A stretch of DNA of 32,474 nucleotides, from contig JBNGIO010005918.1 of NCBI GenBank assembly GCA_049999805.1, forward strand, positions 1 through 32,474, in the 5' to 3' direction. The DNA comes from Folioceros fuciformis. Its lineage: Eukaryota > Anthocerotophyta > Anthocerotopsida > Anthocerotales. Below are positions 10,196-21,023 of this stretch, one piece after another; the stretch's first letter is position 1, and every line of letters starts with the position of its first letter. The notes under the pieces were generated by a model. The model ran no database searches. It had not been told where the DNA came from and saw only the letters and a list, made by a program, of their open reading frames with translations. A program made the translations under genes and the position numbers.

Positions 10196-10705
10196 ATCGC
10201 AATGTCGATCGGGAGCCCTCACGGTGGTAACAATCCGGAGCTCTCCCTCACTGCGGTGTCAATCAAGAGCCCTCACGGCAGTGGCAATTAGAAGCACTCC
10301 CTCACGGTGGTGTCAAGAGCCCTCACGGCAGTGGCAATCAGAAGCGCTCCCTCACGGTGGTGTCAATTGGGAGCCTTTGCAGCGGTGTCAATCGAGATGA
10401 ATCTTAAAACAGTGTCAATCGGGACGAATCTTAAAACACTGTGTCAATCGGCACGAATCTTAAAACACTGTGTCAATCGGCACGAATCTTAGAACACTAT
10501 GTCAATCAGGATGAATCTTAAAACATTGTGTCAATCGAGACGAATCTTAAGACACTGTGTCAATCAGGACGAATCTTAAAACACTTTGTCAATCGGGACG
10601 AATCTTAAAACACTGTGTCAATCGGGACGAATCNNNNNNNNNNGTCAATCGGGACGAATCTTAAAACACTGTGTCAATCGGGACGAATCTGAATACACTT
10701 TGTGT
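10196..10705 (+). repeat. Compound minisatellite (about 50-bp units, then 29-bp units)
   Basis: The first part (10196-10385) is GC-rich, with repeated GAGCCCTCACGG and CTCCCTCACGGTGGTGTCAA words in roughly 25 or 50-bp units. It passes into at least eleven units of 27-29 bp whose core is GTGTCAATCGGGACGAATC followed by TTAAAACACT. The word GTGTCAATCGGGA links both parts, so the second probably expanded from the first. Ten Ns at 10634-10643 interrupt the array. Since units abut without unique spacers, it is not a CRISPR array. True copy number may be greater than shown. Confidence 0.9.
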
Positions 10706-11550
10706 ATGAACCAAAATAATGAACAAAGGATGTGAGAGAAAACAATTCTCTATACGGTGTACAGGATGGTTGTGCGAGGTTGAGTACAGGAATATTCCCG
10801 AGATGCCACCCATATATTCTCATAGAAAATATATATTTCAAAAAAAAAAAAAAAGTGTGTAGCCCCTGTCCGAATCAGTATTCCATACACTAGGCTTAGT
10901 GCACTCCTCGATAAATCTTGAAAAGTCTAAATAAAGTTCTCTAATTGAGATTAGAGAAGAACTTAGTATTGTATATATCACTCCCGCTTGAGAACTTCCT
11001 CCAACATTTCTAAAGCTAGAGTGTGTACAACATGAACTTGTTATAGCCTAGATGTAAGTCCAAGGGGCTAGTAACCCTTTACTGCTCAATGACACTAGTA
11101 CGCCTTTTTGGTCTTTTGCTTTGTTTAGGTTGTTTACCTATACAATAGGAATAATTTATTTCTCCTTCTCTTCTTGTATCCACTTTGTATATTAGTACTC
11201 AAGACTCAACCATATGAATACAAGTTACCTCGGTCCACAATCATGTCTTTGGGATCTATCAGACACTATTCCGTATAATTAATTTTATTATTATTTCTAT
11301 CATAACATAATAAAATTACTAATACTAGAAGAAATAGAACAAGCTCCTCTCTCCAGGATGGACATACCTATGCTCCTTTTGTCCTGAATCCAGAATCTTG
11401 AATCATAAAGTTATAATAATTGAACTTTGTCTATATTCAATTACTAGAAAAGTACAGCTAAATATTATAATAATGGACGCACATACGACAAGAAAATGTG
11501 GAGGCAAGTATATATATGTACGCACGTACAATTTTTAAGTGAGATTGCTA
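10706..11550. other. AT-rich intergenic DNA with two hairpins, possible LTR relic
   Basis: No gene is seen. There is a run of 14 A at about 10841-10854. GTTCTCTAAT at about 10936 is followed closely by its near-complement. A perfect 12-bp inverted repeat lies at 11280-11291 and 11307-11318 (TAATTTTATTAT and complement, 15-nt loop). The stretch from TGTGTAG (10855) to ATCAGACA (about 11263) has the general composition of a plant copia LTR. I see no target-site duplication, primer site or second LTR, so this is only a guess. Confidence 0.25.
11509..11517 (+). promoter_or_regulatory. Candidate TATA box of the polyamine transporter gene
   Basis: TATATATAT is followed by mixed sequence about 340 bp before the proposed start codon at 11859. 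This would give a leader of about 300 nt. Position and composition fit a plant TATA box, but the surrounding DNA is AT-rich, so chance occurrence is possible. Confidence 0.3.
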
Positions 11551-11858
11551 TATGCAAGTAACAAAAGTTGCGCCTTGGCTGAAGGTGGCAAGAAATGAAG
11601 GCCTGGTTGGGTCAGTAGGATGTAGCCAAAATGGCAGTGGGGGAACATGGATCGGAGAGCGGAGGAGTGGGGGGCACGGAGGACTTCGCGCGGGTCAGGC
11701 AATTGGGTGCATCGTGAAGGCGAGCTGTGGGCGAGTGTGCGCAACCTACATGATGATGCAAAACAGCAGCACTTGGCACGTTATGCACATGTTGCATTGT
11801 TTTGACATGTTGCGTTGGTGAGCAGAAGAGGAACAAGGGCGGGTGGAGAGGTCCCGAG

Positions 11859-13319
11859 ATGGGGGGAGGAGTTGAGGCCAACGGGGCTGCTGAGCGCGCT
11901 GCCCACGGTGGCTACCATGGCAAAAAGCTCTCGATTTTGCCTCTGATTGCCCTCATCTACTACGGGGTGTCCGGGGGCCCTTTTGGAGTAGAGGACTCGG
12001 TGAAGGCCGGTGGCCCTCTCCTAGCGATCCTAGGGTTCATCATCTTTCCCTTCTTGTGGAGCGTGCCGGAGGCGCTGGTGACTGCAGAGCTGTCCACAGC
12101 GTTTCCGGAAAATGGTGGCTACGTGGTGTGGGTTGCGGCAGCATTCGGCCCCTTCTGGGGCTTCCAGCAGGGCTGGCTCAAGTGGCTCAGTGGAGTCATC
12201 GACAACGCGCTCTACCCTGTGCTGTTTCTGGATTACCTCAAGAGAGCTATGCCGATATTTGAGGATGGGCCGTGGCGCCTGGCTGCCCTTGTGTTCATCA
12301 CCGCCGCTCTCACCTATCTCAACTACAGGGGACTGACTATCGTGGGGTTCACGGCCGTAGTGCTCACCATCTTTTCTCTCCTGCCCTTCGCCCTCATGTG
12401 CCTCATTTCCATTCCCAAGATACAGCCAAGGAGATGGCTGGTTATGGATCTCAAGTCGGTGGAGTGGAGGGGCTACTTGAACACGCTCTTCTGGAACCTC
12501 AACTACTGGGACTCCGTCAGCACTCTGGCCGGAGAGGTGGAAGACCCTCGCCAATTCCCTGCGGCCTTGACAGGAGCTGTTGTGTTAGTCATCCTCTCCT
12601 ACCTGCTTCCTCTCTTGGCAGGCACGGGAGCCTTGGAGCTGTCACAGGATTCCTGGGAAGATGGCTACTTCGCGGACGTGGCCATGGCTATCGGGGGCAT
12701 TGGTCTCAAGTGGTGGGTGGAAGTATCCGCCGCAGTTTCCAACATAGGACTGTTCGAGGCGGAGATGAGCAGCGATGCCTTCCAGCTGCTGGGCATGGGA
12801 GAGCGGGGAATGCTCCCCGAGGTGTTCGCTAGGAGATCCAAGTACGGCACACCCTTGCTGGGTATTTTGTGTTCCGCTACTGGCGTCTTGCTCTTGTCCT
12901 CCATGACCTTCCAAGAAATTATCGAGCTCCTCAACTATCTCTATTGCTACGGGATGCTCCTTGAATTTGCAGCATATATTTGGCTCAGGATCAAACGACC
13001 GGATCTTCCAAGACCGTACAGGGTTCCCTTGGGGACAGTGGGTGTCACCATAATGTGTCTGGCGCCTTCCATCCTTCTCGTTGTGGTTATGTACATAGCT
13101 TCCGTGAAAATCGCCATCTTCAGCGTTGCATGGACTCTGGTGGGTGTGATTCTTTATCCAGTCTTGGAGTATGCCAAGGCCAATAGGTGGGCAAAATTTG
13201 CCGTCAGCGCCGAGCTTCCGGATATTGACAGCGAGGGTGATGACCATGTAAACGTAGGCGAGAGTGACTCTCAGACGCACTCGCTTCTTGAAGCTCAACG
13301 TCCACCCTCGTCCAGCTAG
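11859..13319 (+). CDS. Polyamine uptake transporter (PUT/LAT family)
   Basis: A single exon of 486 aa beginning MGGGVEANG. An in-frame Met at 11802 would add 19 residues with no resemblance to the family, so the 11859 start is preferred. It is an APC-superfamily amino acid/polyamine permease with about 12 membrane segments. Family landmarks include [17 protein letters not shown] in TM1, [20 protein letters not shown] in TM2, [17 protein letters not shown], and [20 protein letters not shown]. Plant members (PUT/RMV1) import polyamines and paraquat across the plasma membrane or internal membranes. The substrate here is inferred from family. The C-terminal tail of about 45 residues is hydrophilic and acidic, as is usual. 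Absence of introns is common for PUT genes. It converges on GAR1, whose stop is 407 bp away. Confidence 0.92.
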   Translation: MGGGVEANGAAERAAHGGYHGKKLSILPLIALIYYGVSGGPFGVEDSVKAGGPLLAILGFIIFPFLWSVPEALVTAELSTAFPENGGYVVWVAAAFGPFWGFQQGWLKWLSGVIDNALYPVLFLDYLKRAMPIFEDGPWRLAALVFITAALTYLNYRGLTIVGFTAVVLTIFSLLPFALMCLISIPKIQPRRWLVMDLKSVEWRGYLNTLFWNLNYWDSVSTLAGEVEDPRQFPAALTGAVVLVILSYLLPLLAGTGALELSQDSWEDGYFADVAMAIGGIGLKWWVEVSAAVSNIGLFEAEMSSDAFQLLGMGERGMLPEVFARRSKYGTPLLGILCSATGVLLLSSMTFQEIIELLNYLYCYGMLLEFAAYIWLRIKRPDLPRPYRVPLGTVGVTIMCLAPSILLVVVMYIASVKIAIFSVAWTLVGVILYPVLEYAKANRWAKFAVSAELPDIDSEGDDHVNVGESDSQTHSLLEAQRPPSSS

Positions 13320-13726
13320 GGTTTTTGATAGGAATGTTGAGGCGCCCTACTTGAAGTTCATCTAAGGCGACGATCGTGTGTACCAATGCAGCTTTCAAAT
13401 CATAGACGTATGCCTACGTAGTGCATGTGTCATAATTATGCGTCAAAAGACTCTTGAAAAGGGAGGCAAAGCGCAACATATTGTTTGCCCACGGTTTCCG
13501 ACCCACCGCTCCTCAAACTCATTCGCAAGTCTCGCTTGCAGTACAAAGGTGGAATGCATCGAACAAATCCTCTGGCGTAAAACCAGCAATCACTTCTCCC
13601 GCAAAACTGCTGGCAAGATCAGAAAATTGCCTGGCCCAGTGCACCTGAACATTCTTTGGGCTACTGCTGGCGATGCAAAGGCTCGCCAATTGGGCTGCTG
13701 GGGCCTGAAGCTTTCCCTTCCAGTTT
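13320..13726. other. Convergent 3' intergenic region (PUT/GAR1)
   Basis: These 407 bp between the PUT and GAR1 stop codons must hold both 3' untranslated regions. An open minus-strand frame runs 13519-13851, but it overlaps the GAR1 last exon in another frame and shows no family features. Nothing else was recognised. Confidence 0.4.
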
Positions 13727-15025
13727 CTATCCTCCCCTTCCTCTTCCCCTAAACCCGCCACCACCGCGACCGGTGCTACCGCCCCTTCCCCTAAAACCAC
13801 CTGCACCACCCCGACTACCCCCTCGACCACCTCCCCTGCCGCCAAATCCACCTCCCCGACCTCCTCTGCCTCCTCGTCCTGAAATCACAAAGACGGTCAG
13901 CTCATTTGAGACTGAACCGGCGAAAAAATAAATGTAGGCATGAGGCATCCCAGAAGTACCTCCTCTACCTCCACCTCTTCCACCACCACGACCCCCGCCA
14001 CCTGCGCTCTTCTGTCCTCTGTGAACACGAACAACAGATGATATGTCAATCAACAACAAAAGACTGCACTGCAGGAACAGCAACATAGAATCCGATCACA
14101 AACACTCACGGAGGAGGAGGGAGAAATCTTTGAAGAGGAAGGAGCTTGTTGGGATCGATAAAGAACTTATCCCCAGGTTTATAGGATGTGGCAATGATAC
14201 CCTCTTGCATCTTCACAGAGAAGTACTGCAGCACAAGGGCCATATCAATCATTCGTGGGAAGAAGAAAAAAATGATTCATTAGAAAACAAAAAGCAAGAT
14301 TAGAGCACAAGATTACACTGGAAGACTTTCCTCCTCAAGCACAAGACTCACCGCCTCATTTATGGGTCCGAAGATTTCTTCCACTTTGCCCACCTGCGTT
14401 TTATTCTCAAGATATATAGGAGCATTGAAATAGGGGATCTTTTCGTTGGTCAACCTTGTCACAGCTTCTCCTTCACAGGCATGCAAAAACACTGCCACTT
14501 CTGAACGCCAGAAGGCCACAACAGTAAAATGGTATCAGGAGTGGTCCCCAAGGTGCACCACAGTCTCAAGCGTCATGTCTGAGACAGGCCAAGGTCACTC
14601 TGTGATCCATATTTCATAGCCCTCAATCAAACCTAAAGGCTCAAGGAGATGAGACACCTCCAATTTCTACCGCACCGGCATGGTGCTCGGATGAAAACCA
14701 AACGTCTTCGGAGGTCATCCACAAGAAAAGCCTCTTTTCTGAGCAATCGACCCGCTAGCTAGCAAGCAGGGAAAGGGGTCGACCAGAATGTAGACTTACG
14801 GACAACTTCTTCGGGAGGACCCTCGGAGTAGCCTCCGTAACCACCACCACCTCCTCCTCCCCTGCCCCTGAACCCGCCCCCTCCACGGCCTGCAGCCCCT
14901 CCNNNNNNNNNNNNNNNNNNNNNNNNNNNNNNNNNNNNNNNNNNNNNNNNNNNNNNNNNNNNNNNNNNNNNNNNNNNNNNNNNNNNNNNNNNNNNNNNNN
15001 NNCCTCCTCCTCGTGGAGGCCGCAT
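13727..15025 (-). CDS. GAR1: H/ACA snoRNP subunit GAR1
   Basis: Five exons on the minus strand: 14800-15025 (interrupted by 100 N), 14352-14500, 14110-14225, 13960-14018, 13727-13878; about 233 aa if the gap length is right. GAR1 is a core protein of the nucleolar box H/ACA particles that guide rRNA pseudouridylation. An N-terminal Gly/Arg-rich tail begins MRPPRGG. The conserved core follows ([51 protein letters not shown] and [20 protein letters not shown]). A C-terminal RGG-rich tail spans the last two exons. Start and donor phases fit throughout. The gap falls exactly in the repetitive GAR tail, so the true number of RGG units is unknown. Head-to-head with RPAIN, 411 bp apart. Confidence 0.93.
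14903..15002. other. Assembly gap (100 N) inside GAR1 exon 1
   Basis: A run of exactly 100 N replaces part of the Gly/Arg-coding repeat of GAR1. A round number usually marks a gap of unknown size. The coding frames on both sides agree if it is 100, but this carries little weight. Confidence 0.95.
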
Positions 15026-15436
15026 TGCTGTCCGATTTTCTGTCGCTACGCTTCGAATCAAGCCACACCAGGCCCCGGCATCAGCTTGTAGCAGCTCCCG
15101 GGTCCTCTCCGTGCCGGGCAGACACCTCCTGCTGACCCCGTGCTTCGGGGCCCAAGCTTCGTCTCCGGCCCACGACCTCCTGCCTAGCTCCGCCTGTCAT
15201 CCCGTCATCCCACCCGTCACCTAGGGCTTTGTGTAGGGCTTTTCTATCAAAAAAAGGTGATCAATCTGACGAAAATTCGAATTAGAAACCGCGTTCTCGT
15301 TCAGTGAAATGGACATGCATTTGTAACAGCGTCATCATTAACCATCATGTGCGTCCTTGTTGCGCGCAGGTAGGTTCACCATGGTCCGTCCTTCATAGAA
15401 TTCTTCTCCTTCAGTTGTGCGACGAAGACCTACGGG
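15026..15436. promoter_or_regulatory. Shared intergenic region of GAR1 and RPAIN
   Basis: 411 bp between the divergent start codons of GAR1 (minus) and the RPA-interacting protein gene (plus). It presumably contains both leaders and a two-way promoter. Both genes serve basic nuclear functions, so co-expression is plausible. No clear TATA element was seen. Confidence 0.4.
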
Positions 15437-16764
15437 ATGGACAACCATAGCAGCAACAGGCCTCACTTGAGATCCAAAGCAAGGTCCACGCCGTGGAAAG
15501 AGAAGGTGGCCACGCACACGTCTGGAATTCCGTTCTACAACTCAGGCTTCCATAACGATGTCCTGGTCATTAGGATGACAGTGATTTCTCATGGGTTCAA
15601 GGGTTACCCAGGCCTGTATATCCTCTGTAAGCTGTGAACACAAAATTTCTCTCATGGAGTTCTGTCTTGGTAGCTGCGGGAAAATTGTTTGAAGCGGGTC
15701 CGGCACGAGAGAAGCCAACTCCTGTGGAAGATCAGGTCTGTTTCCACTTCGGCATCAGCTTCGCAGACGGATAAGGTGCGTCCTTGTTAACCTGACAAGC
15801 ATGGCGTCTCCGGTGCATCTATACATCCATGGGGATTCAAGTTCAAAACATTCGATGGCCTTCTTGCAGGAACTCTGCTTGAAAAGTATTGTTACAGACG
15901 AGATCAGAAAATTCGATCGGTCGTCTGCCTCCAGGGCATCGCCCTCGGTCTATGGGCGTGAGGTCTTGTTTGCAGAAGAGCAAGATATGGACATCCTGTG
16001 GCAGTACGAACCCCAAGAAAATTCTGCTGCAGACTTTGCGGAATATGAGGAACTTATGCTTGCAATGGAACAGGCTCTGTACGAAGACCGTAAGGTGGAA
16101 GACGAGGCACGAGGTCTGTTAGGAAACTTAGCGATAATCATATGTTTGGAGCAGTTCAGAGTGACCGTCCGTCTCATGCTCTGCTGGTGTTTGTAGAGGC
16201 CGCTGTCCTTGAGGAGTATGAAAAGACTCAAGCGTGGGAGGATGAAATGGTAGATGCTGTTCTGAGCTCTTCGCAACCCAGGGTGTGTTGCCTCACGATC
16301 CTGATTGCCGACCCCCGCACATTTGCTCTTCTTCCTAATCATATGAGGAACTGGTTGTTGGTAGCTTACTTTCTAACTAGTATTTTGAAGGAATCCCAGG
16401 AACACGGTGTGCTGTGTCCCATCTGCAGAAGAGGGCTTTTGCGTCAACAGCGGCAATTGATTTTCTGTTCTTGTGGGTTAAAGCTGGACATGCAGAATGA
16501 TAAAGTAAGTAGTTGGGAGGCTTGATTGCTATGCTTACAGTGTTTGTTTGTGCCGATTTTCAGTGCTTTAGCCCAGTGATTTCTGTCTTCAATTACCTGG
16601 TGCAGGTCGGCCTAGATTTGTTGCAAGCTCAATTAGCAGAAGTTTGGCAAGAGCATGCTAACTCTTGCAGAGCATCTCCACAGTTTGTGGTAGAGAACCA
16701 GTTTAACATTTCTGCTTTGTATATGCAATGTCAAGCTTGCGGCAAATTTGAGTTAGTGATGTAA
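15437..16764 (+). CDS. RPAIN: RPA-interacting protein (RIP/RPAIN family)
   Basis: Six exons: 15437-15505, 15674-15775, 15870-16113, 16197-16282, 16400-16504, 16606-16764; 254 aa. The N-terminal basic segment (PWKEK, then LRENCLKRVRHERSQLLWKI) matches the RIP N-terminal domain. An acidic middle carries SIVTDEIRKF and ILWQYEP, followed by a helical EYEELMLAMEQALYED region. The C-terminal domain is a Cys-rich zinc-finger type, with CPIC at 173-176, CSC at 190-192 and a final CQACGKFE. In animals this family carries replication protein A into the nucleus, and the plant role is inferred. Intron 1 (15506-15673) is the longest. It ends 195 bp from the stop of the convergent O-fucosyltransferase-like gene, so the 3' ends may overlap. 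Confidence 0.9.
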
Positions 16765-16959
16765 CATCCTGTGAGGTAAGTGCCAGGTTGCCCAAGCAGT
16801 CGTCTTCTGTCTGGAAGGAGACTTCAGGCAGTGCAAAGACATGTTTGGCAGGAGCTGCCTAAAGGGTCTTTGCATCGCATGGCCGGCTCATGCATATTAC
16901 CTTGTCGGCTGATGCATTTTGCCTTGTAAAGACATGTACATCATACCAACGTGGTACTC

Positions 16960-19084
16960 TTAGAAAAATCCTCTGCCTTGCAACGCTGCCTGGCGACTAC
17001 TCAATTCGGCATCCGATGAATCATTGAAGGTGTATACAGGGATTTCCCATCGCTTGAGCGCCTTTTTCAAATCATCAGTGAGGGAAAGATCTGTCGGATC
17101 TTCTTTCCATGTTTTGACTAACACTCTTGCTCCTGCTAGAATTAGACGATCAATCATAAACAACTGGTAATTGTTGTGAACCACTGGCTCTAACAGGGTC
17201 GTAAAATTCGTGGACCGCAACACTCTGTACCTGAAGGTTGCCAGACAGATGTGTGACACCAAAATGTCAAGTGCACTGTAAGCCAGAACACCGAAGATAG
17301 TGGTAATAACGAGATGGACGGATCTTAATCGGAATCCAACTTGTCTACCTTTCAGAGATGGGATCAAAGAATCCCGGTTTCTTCTCATCAGAGGCGATGT
17401 AGAGGGTGCGCCCCTCTGCTATCCAATCTTTGATGCGATTCAGGATAGCCTGTGGTTGAGTGTCTCTGTCGAGATGAGGATACGTCGTCCTGTAAACACC
17501 AAACCTGTCTTTCTTCAACTTCAATTTATCACCCCTTCGAACGTGAATAGCATCGTAGTCTCCGAGTTGCTGCTTGATCTGCATGTCAAAGGAGATGTCA
17601 AACAGTTCGTGACAATCGCATTGTCTGATCTGCAGGTCAAAGCATTAAAATACAAGACACTGAACACTGGCCTCTATACAGCGTTACGAAGATGCAGCAA
17701 AATCACTAGTACATGGCTTCAGGAGCCATTGTTGTGCATGGAGAGGGATCACACACCTTGTCAGCAACCTCCCTAAGCGATTGAGCTGCCATGTCCCCCA
17801 GCATCGAATAGGGAATGGTGAGGGAACCGTGATGGTGCCGGTTCTTACATTCCATGAACCTAACCATTCAGCAAGTGCGTAAGACTCAAAAAGCTACACC
17901 CTCCAGGAACGAAGTCTTTCATTCAATTTCACGTGCCTGCTCTGCCGAATGTCTCATCAGGTATGACTTCATACCATGCAAGAGGGTTTGCCGTTCGGTT
18001 GATGATTGTCATGCGTTCGAAGGCTTCCAGCTCTTCGGACTTCGTGTTTTGAACACGAACTTCTCTAAGAAGTCCTCTGTTTGCCAAGCGCACCACATTC
18101 TGCCATTCTGCAGAGCTGTCAAGAATCACCGGTATCGTCTTCGACAATAGCTCAATGTCATATATTGATTCAATAGGACAGCTCTGGGCGTCCCACCTGT
18201 CCACGATGCACGGGCCGAAATAGGTTCATTGAATGGAGCAAGGGCGTGTTGTTAATCACTATGGGCGGAAGGCACTCACTGCTGGTCCAAAGACGGGGTT
18301 GGAGACGGGCCAAGGGCCAGTTTTGAGTTGTGTTTCTTGGCCAGACACAATCTGGATGGGAGAACGAATGTCCTATGGAACAGCACGGTAGTCAGGCGTT
18401 AAGAATGGCTCGTCCCCAAAGCAAGGAATGGCGCCGCAAATCTTCCGCAAAAGACCCAGATTAAAATGGGAAGCAGAAACAGTTGCGGACTACTACTCCT
18501 TCATCACCGGGAAAGATCTGAGCTCACTGCCATTACCTGTTTAGAGAGACCGCTTCCTCCAGGGCACAACGGAGGCTTGATTCCTGATGCCCTAGTCCTC
18601 CGCAGACTAAACAGTTTTTGCCAGGGCAATCCACTCCATATCCCCAATACAGGTACCTCTTCCCTCCAGGATCAGCGCTGAGCTCATAAGGATGTACAGA
18701 CGTTGCCAGCGAAAATTTCACGAGTGACACACTAGCCACAACAATGAATCCAACACAAATGGCAGTGATGGCAAGCAAACAAGGCAGCTGCGATAAGGTG
18801 TGACTCCCAGAGGTCCCGCCGTCAAGAACACGCAACGATTTTCCATCTACATGAACTTGCGCACTCAATTGAGGAGCAATTGCGAGCTGGAAGGACAATT
18901 GTGGCTTCCCAAACCTATGCGATGCCATGAGAGCCTCTCGGAAAATAAAATCTGAGCGTATCTGATGTTGAGGCGGAATTGGGGACTCAAACGCGGACGC
19001 AGACGCAGCCACAGCTGCAGGCAATGGCATCAGCAAACATGTGCTCGAAATAACAGAAATATGTGCACATGAATCCTGTTTCAA
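16960..19084 (-). CDS. O-fucosyltransferase-like membrane protein
   Basis: Six exons on the minus strand: 18537-19084, 18280-18372, 17975-18196, 17757-17859, 17349-17578, 16960-17230; 488 aa. A single hydrophobic segment (about 101-124) suggests a type II Golgi protein. Then come YLYWGYGVDCPGKNCLVCGG and LGHQESSLRCALEEA, FVLPSRLC, NRTANPLAW, and the fucosyltransferase signature YDAIHVRRGDKLKLKKDRFG. The TLYIASDEKKPGFF and NNYQLFMIDRLI blocks match the plant O-fucosyltransferase subfamily of Arabidopsis At4g12700/At2g04280. HVRRGD is the GDP-fucose-binding region of the wider family, but the enzymatic activity of this subfamily is not established. The start is uncertain: Met at 18928 (MASHRFG) would give 436 aa and keep the membrane anchor. 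Confidence 0.88.
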
Positions 19085-19471
19085 GAATCATAGACACAAC
19101 ACAGACAGGCGAGAAACAATGCCAATGTCAGAATTTTGCCTGCTGGGAGTAGGGGTCTGTACGACGTGAGCATGAAGATGGACAATGAATGCAAGACGTG
19201 CATGCAATTCGCGCCAGGGCACGGTGCTCTGTGCATTTGCTCTCAGGGACGTACAAAGAACAAATGGCGAATCGCGACTCAGAACTTCACACGAGTCAAT
19301 CTTCCCACGCGGCCAAGAGCGGTTTTTGCCCTAAATATCCTCAATCCTACACTTGTTTCGTTGCATCGAAACTTTTTCAGCTGCTTGATGCATCAGATAA
19401 GGTGCTCGAGGTGGAGGGACTGGTAACTCAGCTGGCTGCCACGAGAGCAGAGAACAAGAAAGAGTCCGGCC
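19085..19471. promoter_or_regulatory. Shared intergenic region of two divergent genes
   Basis: 387 bp separate the start codons of the O-fucosyltransferase-like gene (minus) and the plastid bPH-like gene (plus). If the downstream Met of the former is used, the space grows to about 540 bp. No TATA box or coding frame stands out. Confidence 0.35.
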
Positions 19472-20089
19472 ATGGCGACGGCAGCAATTGCGTCACCGCC
19501 GCCGCTGCTTGCAAGTAGAATCGCCTCGAAGTCCTCGCCTTCTGTGAATTTCAGCTCTGTGATCAGATTGTCCAGGGCAGTGCCAGGCAATGCGCTTGGC
19601 TTGACTCCCCTGCCAGTTTCTGGAAGGAGGTGTCTGGTGCGGAGACAGGCGGTATCAGGCGGAAGCGACCGCGCAGGTGCAGGATCCCAGGAGGAGGTAT
19701 TCTTCGATGGAGGGCCGCATTACGGCGACCTGCTGGTGAACATTGTGTTTGGCTTCTCGCTGGTGTGGCTCCCGCTTACACTGGCTGCAGTTTTCCGCAA
19801 CCTCTTCTTGCGGTACCGCTTCACCAACTTGCGGGTTACCATCCTGTCAGGCCTCACTGGCGATGACCGCAAAGATTTCGGCTATGACGTGATCAAGGAT
19901 GTTCAAGTTGTACCTCGATTCATCGGCGAGTGGGGGGATGTTGTCTTCACACTCACAGACGGCACCAAAATCGACCTCCGGTGCGTACCGAAGTTTCGGG
20001 AGGTGGCCAAGTACTGCCTGGACAAGGCTGGCGAGAGGAGTGTGTCTCAACAGACCGCCGCAACTCGCACTAAGGGATTTGCGTCCTAG
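19472..20089 (+). CDS. Plastid-targeted membrane protein with bacterial-PH-like domain
   Basis: A single exon of 205 aa. Residues 1 to about 60 are rich in Ala, Ser and Arg and poor in acidic residues, typical of a chloroplast transit peptide. Around 88-110 a hydrophobic stretch (VNIVFGFSLVWLPLTLAAVF) should span a membrane. It is followed by FLRYRFTNLRVTILSGL and FGYDVIKDVQVVPRFIGEWG, which have the layout of bacterial PH (YdbS/YdbT-like) domains: Y-x-x-T-N-x-R, a glycine turn, then I-x-D-V. Function is unknown, and homologs would be expected in plants and cyanobacteria. An antisense frame at 19847-20116 is a shadow. Confidence 0.75.
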   Translation: MATAAIASPPPLLASRIASKSSPSVNFSSVIRLSRAVPGNALGLTPLPVSGRRCLVRRQAVSGGSDRAGAGSQEEVFFDGGPHYGDLLVNIVFGFSLVWLPLTLAAVFRNLFLRYRFTNLRVTILSGLTGDDRKDFGYDVIKDVQVVPRFIGEWGDVVFTLTDGTKIDLRCVPKFREVAKYCLDKAGERSVSQQTAATRTKGFAS

Positions 20090-20354
20090 CTGCGAATGCA
20101 TCCGCTTGGCTAGCACACAGTTAAAGATAATCTAGTAAACTTTCCACTTTTTCCTCATTGATGGAGTCCTGTAACTCCTGTGTGGTGACAGTTTGATGTA
20201 CCTTAGCGTAATTAGGTCTGTAGCGACCTTCCGTCTCCACTAAATTATGCACGAACAAAGTCCGTGAGTGGATCTGTGAGGCACTTTATTTAAGTTTCAG
20301 AATATCACCACATCCGGACAAATTTGAATTGTTCGCAAATTGATGTGCAATCTT
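20090..20354. other. 3' flank of the plastid protein gene
   Basis: 265 bp, AT-rich, presumably the 3' untranslated region and terminator of the plastid protein gene. No gene was seen. Confidence 0.35.
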
Positions 20355-20647
20355 CGTCACCGTGATTTTCACTCTTCTTTCCTCTCCGTCACCATGATTT
20401 TCACTCTGCTTTCTCCTGGATGCTCAAGAGCTAAGATCACTCTGCTTTCTCCTCGATGCTCAAGTGCTTTTTTCCTAGATGCTCAAGAGCTAAGATCACT
20501 CTGCTTTCTCCTCGATGCTCAAGTGCTTTCTCCTCGATGCTCAAGAGCTAAGATCACTCTGCTTTCTCCTCGATGCTCAAGTGCTTTCTCTTCGATGCTC
20601 AAGAGCTAAGATCACTCTGCTTTCTCCTCGACACTCAAGAGCTAAGA
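20355..20647 (+). repeat. Tandem repeat, about 58-bp unit
   Basis: About four imperfect units of GATGCTCAAGAGCTAAGATC, ACTCTGCTTTCTCCTC, GATGCTCAAGTGCTTTCTCC and so on. Each unit is two related halves, both starting GATGCTCAAG. A shorter doublet at 20355-20410 (TCACCGTGATTTTCACTCT and its variant) leads in. The tract abuts the left side of the PIF/Harbinger remnant. Confidence 0.85.
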
Positions 20648-21023
20648 ATGCGAATAATCGCTACTTTCCATGTGGCTGAAACAAAACCAAAACTATTAAA
20701 AACAGGGCAGGAAGAAAGATTTCCCAATTAGTTTTGGCCCTCCGAACCCTCCTTTCCACTTTTCACACCAAATGTCAACGCCCTTATGAGCTATGGGCAG
20801 TGCCTTTTACCAGCACATCCCATCACTTTGTGGAGCGACTACATTGTTTCTTCTCCATTGCAAAGATTGTCACGCACTGCGGTTATCACGTAGCATACCA
20901 GAGGTCCAAAATCAACAATGGCATTCAATTAGCCCTTGGTTCTCGATTCCCAACAACCTCCTCTTCAATCGCAGCATTTTTTCTATGCCTTCCTCTTAGC
21001 AGCATCATGCTGAGAGGTCTTCA

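Noticed and set aside
10385-10705. Regular 29-bp repeats resembling a CRISPR array
   Set aside because: Units abut with no unique spacers, copies are imperfect, and the context is a plant nuclear genome. It is a minisatellite.
10855-11263. Possible solo copia LTR (TG...CA ends, LTR-like composition)
   Set aside because: No 5-bp target duplication, no primer-binding site and no partner LTR; kept only as a low-confidence note.
11802-11858. Upstream Met of the polyamine transporter
   Set aside because: The 19 extra residues include an unlike CC/Lys/Trp segment; homology and usual length favour 11859.
12030-13298. Long minus-strand frames antisense to the transporter (12030-12554, 12642-13298)
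   Set aside because: Shadow frames of a well-supported gene, with no family features.
13519-13851. 110-codon minus frame overlapping the GAR1 3' end
   Set aside because: It uses a different frame across the RGG-coding exon and continues into the 3' untranslated region; a composition artefact.
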